Source: Sthenelais limicola
Lineage: Eukaryota; Annelida; Polychaeta; Phyllodocida; Sigalionidae
Reading direction: 5' to 3'
DNA: 64,000 nt
NCBI GenBank assembly: GCA_942159475.1
Contig: OW804095.1
Coordinates: 56,510,773-56,574,772, forward strand
The position numbers were made by a program, and so were the translations under genes. Within the stretch, counting starts at the first letter, position 1, and every line of letters starts with the position of its first letter. Shown here in pieces: positions 41,388 to 51,340 of the stretch. Under the pieces are notes generated by a model. It did not search any database, was not told the origin of the DNA, and saw only the letters and a list, made by a program, of their open reading frames with translations.

Positions 41388-41517
41388 GGGAATGGTTGTT
41401 AGGTGGGATTCAATGCATATTTACATTTATCAAGAATAAAACAGGTTATTAAGGGAATGGTTGTTAGGTGGGATTCAATGCATATTTACATTTATCAAGA
41501 ATAAAACAGGTTATTAT
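41388..41517 (+). repeat. Exact tandem duplication, 65-base unit x2
   Basis: GGGAATGGTTGTTAGGTGGG through AAAACAGGTTATT occurs twice in a row with no difference I can see, indicating a very recent duplication. Confidence 0.9.
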
Positions 41518-41634
41518 TGTTTAATTATGGTTCGAACACAGAACTACATTCTGTCCGAACAACACTTGTGTAAGGATATGTGCACTACTTTCGGATTCTC
41601 TTTTTTCCCGGGCCTACTTTTGTAGGCCTATTCC

Positions 41635-42030
41635 CAGATTTCGCAGCACTCGTAATCGGCCGCTTTGCTCAATGTAGGGCCCACAAGACTTTACAAGACT
41701 GACAGTACACACCATTGGACAGGAAATCGTCCAAGCTTTAATTTGATATAACATATGTTCCTGAATTCGTATTATTAGTCTTTCTGGCCTACCTTTCATC
41801 CAGAGACCAGACATTTTTGTCAACAACTATCAGTATTGTATTCCCAGACTCGTAATCGGCCGTTTCGCTCGATTTGCAAGCCTTTTCGTACAACTGACCA
41901 CCGAACAGGACACATCATCAGACTGAAAATCGTCTAAGCTTTAATTTGATATAAAGTATGCTTCTGAATTCGTATTATTAGACATTCTAGCATGACTTTC
42001 ACCAAAACATGTTCTGCATGTCAATAACAC
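41635..42030 (+). repeat. Diverged tandem duplication, unit about 210 bases
   Basis: The blocks ACTCGTAATCGGCCG, AATCGTC, AAGCTTTAATTTGATATAA, CTGAATTCGTATTATTAG and a final CTTTCA occur in the same order twice, with substitutions and small gaps. Confidence 0.8.
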
Positions 42031-42356
42031 CGATCGGGACGCAATATTTTAGGACGTAACGTCCCCTAATTTATACAACGTTAGTAACGCGTCCTTAACA
42101 ACACTTTTCCCGCGTAGCTCATCATTCTACAACTTTGTTTTGGTACATAGAAGGTTTTATAATTTATTCCATGATTTGGCCGTGAGCGTACAATATAATC
42201 GATATACTTGCCGCTCACAAGGTGGACAATATAAACTCCCTGTATTGTACAGTGACGTCACGACCGTTCGAGACTATCGGTGAGCCATGCGGACAGCATA
42301 ATTTGATGAAATAAATCAAATTAAGTTGTAATAAGTTAAGAATCATGGAATAAAAG

Positions 42357-42495
42357 CAAGAATAGCACAGTATCGCATCTTCGGCGGCCTGTATTCTCCT
42401 CGTATGGCCGAAAAACAACTTGGCCTACGGCCTTGTAGTTTTCGGCCATACTCGGAGAATACAGCCCCCCTCATACGCGATACTATGCTGTTCTT
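42357..42495. repeat. Hairpin MITE, 139 bp
   Basis: The left arm CAAGAATAGCACAGTATCGC, then CTGTATTCTCC-CGTATGGCCGAAAA, pairs with the right arm TTTTCGGCCATACTCGGAGAA, then GCGATACTATGCTGTTCTTG. The centre is GGCCTACGGCC at 42422-42432. Confidence 0.8.
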
Positions 42496-43370
42496 GGTAT
42501 AGTAATTTAATTTATTATTATGAATCTGGGTCTGTTATTACTTGAGACCTCAGAAGGAAAGATCGGTGGTTTTACAGCAGAACCTATACATAGATCTAGC
42601 CTTCATTAGGGGCTGTTTACTTCAAAAGTCATAGGGGTGCTGATGGGGGCTTCATTTGTTGATTTATGTATATATACCATATGGCGTTGTTACAAATTCG
42701 TTGCACATTTTCTGAACTATTACAGGTGCATACATGTATGGTAAATGATTAGCAGAAAGAATTGATTTAGGCCTACATCATTAAAACTTATCATCAGTAA
42801 TTCTTGTCATTAGCATTATATATACAGTTAGTGCGGTTCAACTTGTAAAAAAGTATAATAATATTATGGAAAATTATCCATTGTGAACACCTAAAGGTAT
42901 TTGGAGTCAACCCTGGCTATTGTACGAAATAGATGAAAAATGAACAATTCAGCCAAAATGGGCTGCTTACCAGCTGAACTATGATATAATGCCACCTCCA
43001 TCAAAATCACTGAAATTGTTAAAAAGAAAAATATACAAAAACCTACACAATTCGTATCAGAGACAATTTAGGGATGAAATAGTCTTTTGGTGTAGGAGAA
43101 CCCTAAATATCAGCAATATGTTAGTTTCATCTAAACTCAGCTGCAGGTTTATTTGGTTTATAGCATCTGCGATTCCTACTGCATGAAACAATGCTGAACT
43201 TAAGATGATTGTGCAATATACTTGGTTCTGTCAGGAACTTATAACACTCATTCATAAGGATGGTTGTGTTGTGATATATATATGAGCAAATTGTGCACCT
43301 GTTGTATTCTAGTGTTGATGTCATAAGAATGAAAATAGAGAAAAATATAAAATTGTTGAGCAAACATGAT

Positions 43371-43476
43371 GCAGAAGAGGGACATATGTAGTTCTCGATG
43401 TATAGCTGTCCCGGAAGAAGATGACATTGTTGACAGATTGAATAAAAGAAGTTGTCGTAAAAACAAAAAAAAAAGA
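43371..43476 (+). repeat. Possible LINE tail fragment
   Basis: GACATTGTTGACAGATTGAA, then TAAA and a run of A, resembles the 3' tail of the 8103-13025 LINE (GAATTTGTTGACAAATTGAA then TAAA). It is short and without a clear target-site duplication. Confidence 0.4.
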
Positions 43477-44222
43477 GTACGGTCGACCCTTGGCCGAAAA
43501 AATCGGTTCTCCGATAAAATGATAAGAAATTGTATTTCAACATCCCAAAAGAAATAATGAGTCGGAACCTGTTGCCAGTGCAAACCGATACTAAAAGATC
43601 AGTCATAATGCAGAGAAATAAAATACAAATTAGTAAAAATTGAATGCCCTGGTGCTACTACGACCTCCAGTGGTCTCACATAACAACAAGAGAAAAACAA
43701 CTAAAAAGCACCACCTTATAGTCGGCTGAATCGGCTGACCAAACCACCACTCCCTGCCCAACCCAGCTGTCCCATGGGGAGGCATCCGAGCGGAACCGAC
43801 GTCGACACCACATTATTGAATAAAAAGTGAAAAGTGTGAGATGTCTGGGAGAAGGAATATGTGAGCAAAGTCTCGAGTAAAGGAGAGACAGGATATATTC
43901 TGAGAGAAGCTAGCTAGTAAGTTTAATATATTATAATGGTGATTATATGTATGTACTCGTTTTTATAATGAATTAAAAGAATAGGACACAATTGCGTTTC
44001 CAGTGGTAAGAAGGAGAATTTGGCAATGTACCCAATCATAATTGATGAGGAAATTAATAAATGAGGAATTTAATCCAAAAAAAAGAGGCATAATGGAATT
44101 TTAGGTAGGCCTAAATGGTATCTTGATAGACGGCGATGAGGCTCTAAATACGCCAGCAATCATTTTGCATCAATTACCAGGAGAATCATACTGGTGTACC
44201 AATTCGCGAGAGTTTAGATACT

Positions 44223-44305
44223 ATAAATATATATGAAGGAGACACGAGGCAGGAGGGCTTCTCAGGAATTTTTATTATAACCTGATGAGTAGGCTCGTTA
44301 AGCCC
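44223..44305 (-). repeat. Split direct repeat B2
   Basis: 83 bases identical to 44472-44554. It starts ATAAATATATATGAAGG and ends GGCTCGTTAAGCCC on the + strand. It forms the element's 3' end in coding orientation. Confidence 0.93.
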
Positions 44306-44333
44306 CAACACCAACAGAAGCAACAGCAGAAAA

Positions 44334-44473
44334 GAAAAATTTTCGCGTCCAATCAGTGCGACGACCCGGGTCTTTCTGACGCCTTGGTTGTCGACAGCAA
44401 CGAGCAAACAGTCAATTCAGGAGGCAGATCAATATATTTATAACTATATTTATGACACACAAATATACCACAT
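44334..44473 (-). repeat. Split direct repeat A2
   Basis: 140 bases identical to 48296-48435, beginning GAAAAATTTTCGCGTCC on the + strand. It overlaps B1 by two bases at 44472-44473 and is separated from B2 by the 28-base CAA-rich spacer. Confidence 0.93.
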
Positions 44474-44554
44474 AAATATATATGAAGGAGACACGAGGCA
44501 GGAGGGCTTCTCAGGAATTTTTATTATAACCTGATGAGTAGGCTCGTTAAGCCC
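44472..44554 (-). repeat. Split direct repeat B1
   Basis: 83 bases identical to 44223-44305, located directly downstream of the recombinase ORF in coding orientation. Confidence 0.93.
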
Positions 44555-44597
44555 AAGCCCAAAAAGTTAATGTCAGTTCATGTTGTTTATTATTCCA

Positions 44598-45563
44598 TCA
44601 GAATCTTGAAAGAGCAGAAGCGATTTTGCGATCAAGATCAAGTTTATATGAAGTGGTGGTATTGAGGTAAATTAACACGGCCAGACTTTGCCAGTCCCCT
44701 GCCATCTTAATGTCTGATAGATTGAGGCCAGACATATGCATGAACGATGCCGAACCACGCCTAAGGCTATGAAGACCTATATCCTTCACGATACCCGATG
44801 AGGACGACCACTCTTTCAGCCTCTTCAAAGCAAAATCGTATGAAACAGCAGAAACACCATCATAGGATATTAAAGGAGAATCAGGTGAAGAAGTCGGAAA
44901 TCTGTCAAACCAGAGACGAAGCTGTGTTGCAAGGCATAAGTCGTTGTAGGTATAAGAGATCGGAATCTCCAAAACCCTAGCAGAATACTGGTTAGTTTTT
45001 GACGAAGGCACCGACAGCAAAAAGCCCCAGTCACGCCACTGCAGATCCGATTTGGAGAGAAGATGTTCATTGAAGGCGGACGAAAAAACGTGACACTTTC
45101 TCAACAAAGAACGAAAGCACAGCAGTAAGCCTAGCCAGGTCGCCATTTCCTTAACGGCACTCTTATCAACTCGTTTGTAGATGAGGAGCAGATCTTCGGG
45201 AAAGAGAGGGTCTTTGGGAGATTTTTTGTCACCCAACAGGCGCTTTAACCCCATTAAGGTAAGTTTCAGACGAAAATCAGATCTTAAACTCAGGTTTCCT
45301 TCTAGTTTAGCCAGATGGTTGATAGCTGAAGTGTAGTTCTCCATAGATGAATATGACAGCGTGCCCACCGACCAAACCAAGAAGCGGCAGACATTCTCTG
45401 AAATAATCGGGTGAGGAGATATTCCCATTTGACGACAAAAATAGTAGTATTTCTTCCACTGAGATGCACGCACCGATTGAGTACTGAGAGCTAAGGCATT
45501 TCTTTGTATAGCAGCAACTCTGTCATCCAGGGAAGAGAGATCTGTAATTATATGAAAGCTGGG
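44598..45563 (-). CDS. Tyrosine recombinase of the Ngaro-type element
   Basis: Open frame of about 320 codons with no ATG at its start; the first in-frame GTG is at 45473. It overlaps the end of the RT frame by 16 bases in the -1 frame, so a frameshift or re-initiation is likely. The catalytic set is visible: the first Arg in LLRKCHVFS, a Lys in the SSKTNQYS turn region, H-x-x-R in GLHSLRRGSAS, Trp in MAGDWQS, and Tyr in LIYLNTT. An N-terminal SAM-like segment (KKYYYFCRQMGISP) precedes. It would join the circular cDNA to the genome. Confidence 0.92.
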   Translation of the reverse strand, partial: PSFHIITDLSSLDDRVAAIQRNALALSTQSVRASQWKKYYYFCRQMGISPHPIISENVCRFLVWSVGTLSYSSMENYTSAINHLAKLEGNLSLRSDFRLKLTLMGLKRLLGDKKSPKDPLFPEDLLLIYKRVDKSAVKEMATWLGLLLCFRSLLRKCHVFSSAFNEHLLSKSDLQWRDWGFLLSVPSSKTNQYSARVLEIPISYTYNDLCLATQLRLWFDRFPTSSPDSPLISYDGVSAVSYDFALKRLKEWSSSSGIVKDIGLHSLRRGSASFMHMSGLNLSDIKMAGDWQSLAVLIYLNTTTSYKLDLDRKIASALSRF

Positions 45564-47212
45564 TCAAGAAAACAGTTCTGCCTATCACACAACCAGAACA
45601 AAGTGCGAACAATATTTGCACAAAACTCGTCCGGAGCCCTTTCCTTAGATAAGCAACGGACCAATTTCTTGTCATGGCAGAGAATATGAATACCAGAATT
45701 CCTGTAGAAGTATAGCCACTGCTGCAGCACGACAGACAGAGCCATAAGGGCCTTAAACGTCTGTGTGTAAGCAACCTCATGGTTCAAATAAATCACAGAA
45801 AAATCCTGGTAATGTGAGCAACTGGTGATGTTCTCATAAGTGGTATCTCCTGGCTGAAAGACGCCAGAATAAGTCAAGTTCTTGTAGGCGGCCACAAAAG
45901 ACTCCTTCTCACAAGACAAAATTATAGCTTCGCTTAGCTCTGACTTCAACGATAGATCCCTTGTGCCATTGAAATCAGCTATAGCCGCACGCCACCAGCG
46001 AAGGTCATTATGAAAAGATAGCTGAAGGCGTACCCGACGGCGCAGGTAGAGAGGTTTGAGCAGGTTGATGACGAAATGACAGTATAAACGGCCACCCTTT
46101 ATCACTTTGCTGCAATGGTTCAGCACGCCAGCAAGCCTTCTGATTTGTTTTCTAGAACCATATTTCTTCCCATCAAAGAAATCCAGTTCTTTTCTCAACT
46201 TAGCCAGTTTGTCGTTGGGAAGGCTCAAAGACATCGATTCACTATCAATGATAACCCCCAGGTAGCGATTTTGTTGGCAGGGGTGAGTCACCTTATCCCA
46301 AGCGACATAGAAGCCTAGATCACCCAATAATTTGATTAAAAATAACTGGGCACGAACACAATCATCATACGTATCGCCACATAGAAGGAAGTCATCTAAA
46401 TATGAGTAGCAGACGAAACCTTCCCTCCTCATGATACGAGTCACAGCATCGGTTATTCTAGAGAAGCAGCTTGGGGCCGAGCGTGCACCAAAGCACATGA
46501 AATTATCCACAAGGTAAGATTCCACAAGGCCTTTCTTCCATTTTAAGCCAAAGTAAGTTCTGTTAGATGAATGAATCATGACACTACGGTAAGCAGCTCG
46601 GATGTCAATGGTACACATGTATGATCCACGACGAAGATTCGCCACGATGTCATCCAGGGTTACAAAGGCAAAAGAGGAGCACACTTCCGATACATAACTG
46701 TTAACAGAACTCTCCTTTGGGCGACTACAGTCAGTAATTGGTCTAATGCCACCATTCGACTTTTGAATAACCCCCATGGCGTGTACACAGTGAGGCCGAA
46801 AGTCCACGAACGACAACTTGCCAGCCAACAGCTCTTTGGAGATCAATCTGTCAAGTTTGGTAGCATTGTCATTGGAGAAACAAGAAGAATAATTTGACAA
46901 TTCATAAGCAGCAATCGAGGAATCTTTGTTCACCAGGCGAAAACCATTCCAGACACCATCAAGGAGCCAGTGAGAATCCTCGTCAAGGCGGCCATTATCG
47001 CACAACCAAGAAGCCCAACCTTTCGGACGAAACTGACGCATAACACCTTCCATATAGCCGTGATCAGTCTCAGATGCACAGCGATTGAAGAGATCAGGTA
47101 AATATACGTCTGAGATTACATCATCAGAAGCAGTAGTCGGTAATCCGAGAAATAATTGGGTATCTGTAGTTGTCAAAGTTGGCGAAAACGAAACATGGCC
47201 GCCATCTTGCCA
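45548..47212 (-). CDS. Reverse transcriptase (RNase H-like tail) of the Ngaro-type element
   Basis: In the same frame as gag, beginning right after gag's TGA. There is no ATG for the first 40 or so codons, so expression probably depends on reading through that stop. RT motifs: VIQKSNGGIRPITDCSRP, YMCTIDIRAAYRSV, FGARSAPSCFSRI, catalytic CYSYLDDFLLCG near 46400, and RYLGVIIDS. The C-terminal part keeps an RNase H-like layout (ALMALSVVLQQW, IHILCHDKK, RTLFWLCDRQN). However, acidic residues expected at the first two catalytic positions are not apparent. It ends TAA at 45550-45548. Confidence 0.92.
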   Translation of the reverse strand, partial: WQDGGHVSFSPTLTTTDTQLFLGLPTTASDDVISDVYLPDLFNRCASETDHGYMEGVMRQFRPKGWASWLCDNGRLDEDSHWLLDGVWNGFRLVNKDSSIAAYELSNYSSCFSNDNATKLDRLISKELLAGKLSFVDFRPHCVHAMGVIQKSNGGIRPITDCSRPKESSVNSYVSEVCSSFAFVTLDDIVANLRRGSYMCTIDIRAAYRSVMIHSSNRTYFGLKWKKGLVESYLVDNFMCFGARSAPSCFSRITDAVTRIMRREGFVCYSYLDDFLLCGDTYDDCVRAQLFLIKLLGDLGFYVAWDKVTHPCQQNRYLGVIIDSESMSLSLPNDKLAKLRKELDFFDGKKYGSRKQIRRLAGVLNHCSKVIKGGRLYCHFVINLLKPLYLRRRVRLQLSFHNDLRWWRAAIADFNGTRDLSLKSELSEAIILSCEKESFVAAYKNLTYSGVFQPGDTTYENITSCSHYQDFSVIYLNHEVAYTQTFKALMALSVVLQQWLYFYRNSGIHILCHDKKLVRCLSKERAPDEFCANIVRTLFWLCDRQNCFLDPAFI

Positions 47213-48271
47213 TCAATTTGGACCCAACGGTGGAGAGAGTTCCCCACTTCCGCCAGCACTTCCGGTGGCAACATCCGGAGAGGCGTGCTCGCGGAGCCAC
47301 TTTAACTGGATCTCACATGTCTTGGAACGATGGGGGCCCTTGCACAAACCGCATATTCCATGACGGTATCTACAATTATAGCAGTCCCTCCCATCGTTCC
47401 ACTTCCAACAAGCGTCCGCAACCCACTTGTTGCGAAAGTCAAAGTGAGGTGATAACGGTTTAGAACTCTCCTTCGAGTTCTGGGACCTTGCGTAGGAAGA
47501 TGGCGGCGGGCGATAGTAGAGGCTTCTCATGTTTTCTGGGCATAAGTACATACAATCAGATTCAGTGTCAACGTGAGGCCACTCCTCAAGGTGGCGGGAC
47601 AAAACTTTCGTGGTAACACTCCTCTCATAATCCAAAATTGCAGAATCCAAATATCTCTCTTTTGCTGCCTTGAAAGTCACATAGCGTAGGTGCCCCAAAT
47701 AGCCGTCAATGGAAGCCCCACTGTCAACCATATCTTGAAGCACTCGAACACAACCATGTACCATGTTCCTGTAGGAAAGATCACGATACGATTTCATATC
47801 AGGGAAATAACTTTCAGGACGACATATACCTGGGATAGAAGCGGCAGGCGATTTGTTGAAAGGATTACCAGGAGAGTGAGACGAACTGCCGCCGGGGCTC
47901 CCGCCGCCAGAGCCGGCTGGAGAAATTGACAAGCGACGTAGTGCATCTTCGGCCTCTTGGGTCTTCAATAACAAATTCGCTTGATCAGCCTCTGCTTGCT
48001 TTTTGACAATACACTGTTCCACTAACTTCAAATATTCTGCTGAACCTCTATCAGGAACTTCATCCACCCCGATTCCCGCAACAGAGGCCAATTGCGCCTT
48101 CTCCATTGTCAGGTGAGTTGTTACAGTTTCGGCTTTTACGATCGGGGTTAAACTTTGGGTCGTCAATAACAAAGATCTCTTCTTTTCTTGATTCGCCCGC
48201 CATAAACAGCTAGGACGAACGTGATATTTTTGGCAGCCACGACACAATATCAGCTTTGGCTCAGGCTGCAT
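47213..48271 (-). CDS. Gag-like ORF of the Ngaro-type element
   Basis: Starts at ATG 48271-48269. The N-terminal CRGCQKYHVRPSC cluster is followed by an acidic helix, a Gly/Ser/Pro linker (SPAGSGGGSPGGSSSHSPG), a globular middle and a C-terminal Cys/His cluster (CYNCRYRHGICGLC then HRSKTC). The layout fits DIRS-order Gag proteins that bind element RNA. It ends at TGA (47215-47213), and the same frame continues into the RT. Confidence 0.85.
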   Translation of the reverse strand: MQPEPKLILCRGCQKYHVRPSCLWRANQEKKRSLLLTTQSLTPIVKAETVTTHLTMEKAQLASVAGIGVDEVPDRGSAEYLKLVEQCIVKKQAEADQANLLLKTQEAEDALRRLSISPAGSGGGSPGGSSSHSPGNPFNKSPAASIPGICRPESYFPDMKSYRDLSYRNMVHGCVRVLQDMVDSGASIDGYLGHLRYVTFKAAKERYLDSAILDYERSVTTKVLSRHLEEWPHVDTESDCMYLCPENMRSLYYRPPPSSYARSQNSKESSKPLSPHFDFRNKWVADACWKWNDGRDCYNCRYRHGICGLCKGPHRSKTCEIQLKWLREHASPDVATGSAGGSGELSPPLGPN

Positions 48272-48295
48272 TAGCACTGGTATACGATTTTTTTT

Positions 48296-48435
48296 GAAAA
48301 ATTTTCGCGTCCAATCAGTGCGACGACCCGGGTCTTTCTGACGCCTTGGTTGTCGACAGCAACGAGCAAACAGTCAATTCAGGAGGCAGATCAATATATT
48401 TATAACTATATTTATGACACACAAATATACCACAT
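48296..48435 (-). repeat. Split direct repeat A1
   Basis: 140 bases identical to 44334-44473. It is the 5' end of the element in coding orientation, lying 24 bases upstream of the gag ATG and probably holding the promoter. Confidence 0.93.
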
Positions 48436-48796
48436 TAATGAAGAAGATGTATTAGAAGAGGTAACAAAAAATTCGACCAAAATAAACCTTAGTCCTTAAA
48501 TTAACACTGATTATAGGTTTAACGGTATTTACGAAGATAATAGATTTAATAATTACAACTGGTGTGTATCCATTAGAATGGAAAACATCACCTGTTGTAC
48601 TGATAGCAAAGGATGGTAATACATAAATAATGTAAAGGACGCCCCGGATTGCAGTAGCAAAACATGTACATCCTGGCATTTGGCTCATAAGTAAAGCAAA
48701 GCTCATAATGACGTCATGGGCCCGCCTGTAATGGACCCATGCACGGGGTAGGGCCCGTGTATGGACTATGGCGTGACTGGGCCAGTGTTTCCCCCA

Positions 48797-48925
48797 TATA
48801 TAAACTGGCTACGGCGCCGACCATTGCACAGAGTGGGGCAACTGCGCGACTATCACTCAGTGTACGCATTGGTACAGGTGCACGCTTATCACTCAGTGTA
48901 CTATGGATTTTAAAGTTCTTCTTAT
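48797..48925 (+). promoter_or_regulatory. TATA promoter and tiny first coding exon
   Basis: TATATAAA at 48797-48804 is followed about 30 bases later by a CCATTGCAC start region, then a 5' UTR with a repeated TATCACTCAGTGTAC. ATG at 48903 opens MDFKVLL, and donor GTAAGT follows at 48926, with two bases of the next codon. The hydrophobic start suggests a signal peptide split by an intron. No downstream exon was identified. Confidence 0.45.
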
Positions 48926-49179
48926 GTAAGTTATTAATACTGTAATGATTATCCGCAGGGATGTAGGGATATATATTAATTAATATCTCCTTTGTTTCTC
49001 CATTCTCTCCCCTACAAACTATTTCGAAATCCCAGCATGTGTATATATGTTTTGGTCAAGCTGAGTCTATTTCACTCTGGCCAGTCCGGGTCAAACCACT
49101 CTAATAGAGAGGGGTGGCGGGTCAAACCATTCTAATAGAGAGCTAGGGGTGGCCGCTATATAGTGTGAGGAGTGAATGT

Positions 49180-49375
49180 CTCTCTGTGTGTGTGTCTCTC
49201 TCTCTCTTCTCTCTCTCCCTCTCTCTTTCTCTTTCTCTCTCTTTTCCCCCGTCCTACCTCACTACCATACCTGTTACAAAAAGATGGAGACTCTCTCTTC
49301 TACCTCCCTCTCTCTTTCTCTTTCCCTCTCTCTTTTTCCCCATCCTACCTCACTACCATACCTGTTACAAACAGA
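49180..49375 (+). repeat. CT-rich low-complexity tract with internal duplication
   Basis: (CT)n and CTCTTTCTC runs. CCTACCTCACTACCATACCT followed by GTTACAAA occurs twice, about 93 bases apart. Long open frames here are compositional artefacts. Confidence 0.85.
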
Positions 49376-49425
49376 AGGAGGGATGAAGGTGGGGCGGGGG
49401 ATAAAAGGGGAGGGAGACACTCTTT

Positions 49426-49946
49426 CAACCAACTTTTTTTTTCCAACCAACTGTTTTTTTGACAAACTTTTTTTACAACCAACTATTTCTACGTCCCAGC
49501 TTTTTTTTGACAATTTTTTTTTTAAGAACCAACTTTTTTTACGACCAACTGTTTTTCGACCCAACTTTTTTTTTCTACGTCCCAACTCTTTTGGCCATTT
49601 TTTGACCCAACTTTTTTTCCAACCAACTATTTTTACGACCAACTATTTTTACGTCCCAACTTTTTTTTAAGACACAACATTTTTTTTCCAATTTTTCTTG
49701 ACCAACTATTTTTATGGCCAACTTTTTTTTCGACCAACTTTTTTATGACCAACTATTTTTACGTCCCAACTTTTTTTTTACGACCCAACTTTTTTTTCCC
49801 AACCAACTTTTTCTTTCGACCAACTATTTTATGGCCAACTTTTTTTTCGACCAACTTTTTTTCGACCAACTTTTTTACGACCCAACTTTTTTTTCCTGAC
49901 CAACTATTTTTTCGACAAACTTTTTATATAACCAACTTTTTTTAAA
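49426..49946 (+). repeat. T-rich minisatellite, ACGACCAACTTTTTTT-type unit
   Basis: About 30 irregular units of 14-22 bases, each a poly(T) run plus CGACCAAC, ACGTCCCAAC or ATGGCCAAC. The open frames (FFFDQLFYDQLF) are by-products. It shows no gene. Confidence 0.88.
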
Positions 49947-50279
49947 GATTCTTTTACCAAAGAATGTACCTGTCCACACATTACTCATTATTATTAAGGA
50001 GGGGAATAAAAGGGGAGGGAGAGCAAGGGAGGTAATCGGGGAGGGGGAGGAGAAGGAAAATTGATAGATGTATAGGTGTGTGCAGGGGGAGGGGGTGCAA
50101 ATTTTTTTCCATGAAACCCTCTTATATCAGTCATTCTCATCTCTCCTCTCCCTCTCTTCTCCTCCCCCCTCTCTCTGTCCCTCCCTCTCTCTCTCTATCT
50201 CCCTCCTACACCTTAGGCCTACTACCCCGACATATAGGCCCCCTGTGATTTTAGCCATTTGGGGCAATTAAACTAATAT

Positions 50280-51159
50280 AAATCTCCAAATTGAAATAAA
50301 CGTCCAGTAAATTGTTGGATTCCTATAAGAAGTAGAAACACAACTGCCCTACAATCCAACTCATACGTTTGCTAACTTGCATTTTTCAATTCCCAATCTG
50401 TATTTTGGCTTTTTGAACTGGCATCCTAGTTCACACGTACGGTACTGGCGCTACATCGCTGCCGACTAGGCCAATTGCACGCCAACTTGCAAGTAACAAT
50501 TAGCAGCGCGTTTGGACACAACATTTCTACTTAGCATTCATACAACTCGATCTCGCCCCTCTCTCTCCTCTCAAAACAACCACGCCTCCGCAATCCCGCC
50601 CATTATTATTTCTTTTGACTCTCATCTTACCCTCTCCTATTTCACATCCATCTCATTGCTATTACCTAGGCTATGGTTCAATATGCTCTATCATGTATAA
50701 AATATGCTCTATCATGTATAAAAGTCAATGTACACATGGTAAAAGAGCCTTGATCCTATGAGTGGGGAAGCAGAAAAAACAAAATATGCACAGCCTGTTG
50801 AAACAGTCGGTGGAAAATGGCGGGTTAAATCTAAGGAGTTTTCAAGAAATAATCAAAGTTTCAACATGTCGGAGAATCGGCTTGGTAGACTAGGCCCTTA
50901 CTACTGAATGCAATAGTTTCTATGGCTGTTAATGTACTGGAGGAACCGCACCATACAACCAGGATCTAAGGGGAATGTAAACACTAGAGGCGGTGGAGGG
51001 TATAGCCCCCAAGCTTAAGTCCCCAGGGAAGAGCTAATGACTGTGAAATGTTACAGAAGTGGCAAAATTGATGTTTTTCAAAGGGATTTATTCTCACTAT
51101 TTCTTTGTTTGAGGAATGTGTTAGTAATATATTTATGCGCTGAGAAGGTCATCCTATTG
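50280..51159. other. No gene seen
   Basis: Mixed intergenic sequence, including a short tandem AATATGCTCTATCATGTATA duplication near 50680-50720. No coding feature is supported. Confidence 0.5.
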
Positions 51160-51340
51160 AGTATATTTTAGTTACTTTACTGGTTATTGCTCACACAAAG
51201 ATATTGCAATTTTTATATAAAACATAAAAAATATAAGATATAGAAATACTAATTAGATGTCTTAATGTTTACTATCATTGGAATTGGCTTGATATCTCAA
51301 AATCCTTTTATTTTGCGACTTGTGTCTCATTTCTCTGTAA
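51160..51340 (+). repeat. Dispersed repeat copy, partner at 1382-1530
   Basis: See 1382-1530. This copy carries an extra AT-rich insert of about 50 bases between the first and second shared blocks. Confidence 0.55.

Larger units (their letters stand above)
44223..48435 (-). mobile_element. Ngaro/PAT-type DIRS-order retrotransposon with split direct repeats
   Basis: Read on the minus strand, the order is A1 (48435-48296), gag, RT, tyrosine recombinase, B1 (44554-44472), A2 (44473-44334), a 28-base spacer, and B2 (44305-44223). A1 equals A2 (140 bases) and B1 equals B2 (83 bases), with no difference I can see. This A1-ORFs-B1-A2-B2 plan is the split-direct-repeat structure of Ngaro, PAT and relatives, which integrate circular DNA through a tyrosine recombinase instead of a DDE integrase. 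No methyltransferase domain is seen, which favours Ngaro. The identical repeats point to a very recent insertion. No target-site duplication is seen, as expected for this mechanism. Confidence 0.93.

Noticed and set aside
43127..43606. 159-codon open frame on the minus strand
   Set aside because: The composition is Phe/Cys/Tyr-rich, a shadow of AT-rich DNA and a LINE tail. No family features and no splice support.
44280..44320. CCTGATGAG followed by a GGCT...AGCC stem in the B repeats looks like a hammerhead ribozyme core
   Set aside because: The obligatory GAAA box after stem II is missing (CCAAC or CAAGCC instead) and no stem III or cleavage site is apparent.
49165..49950. Long open frames rich in Phe, Leu, Ser and Gln
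   Set aside because: They are translations of CT tracts and a poly(T) minisatellite and show no protein-like composition.
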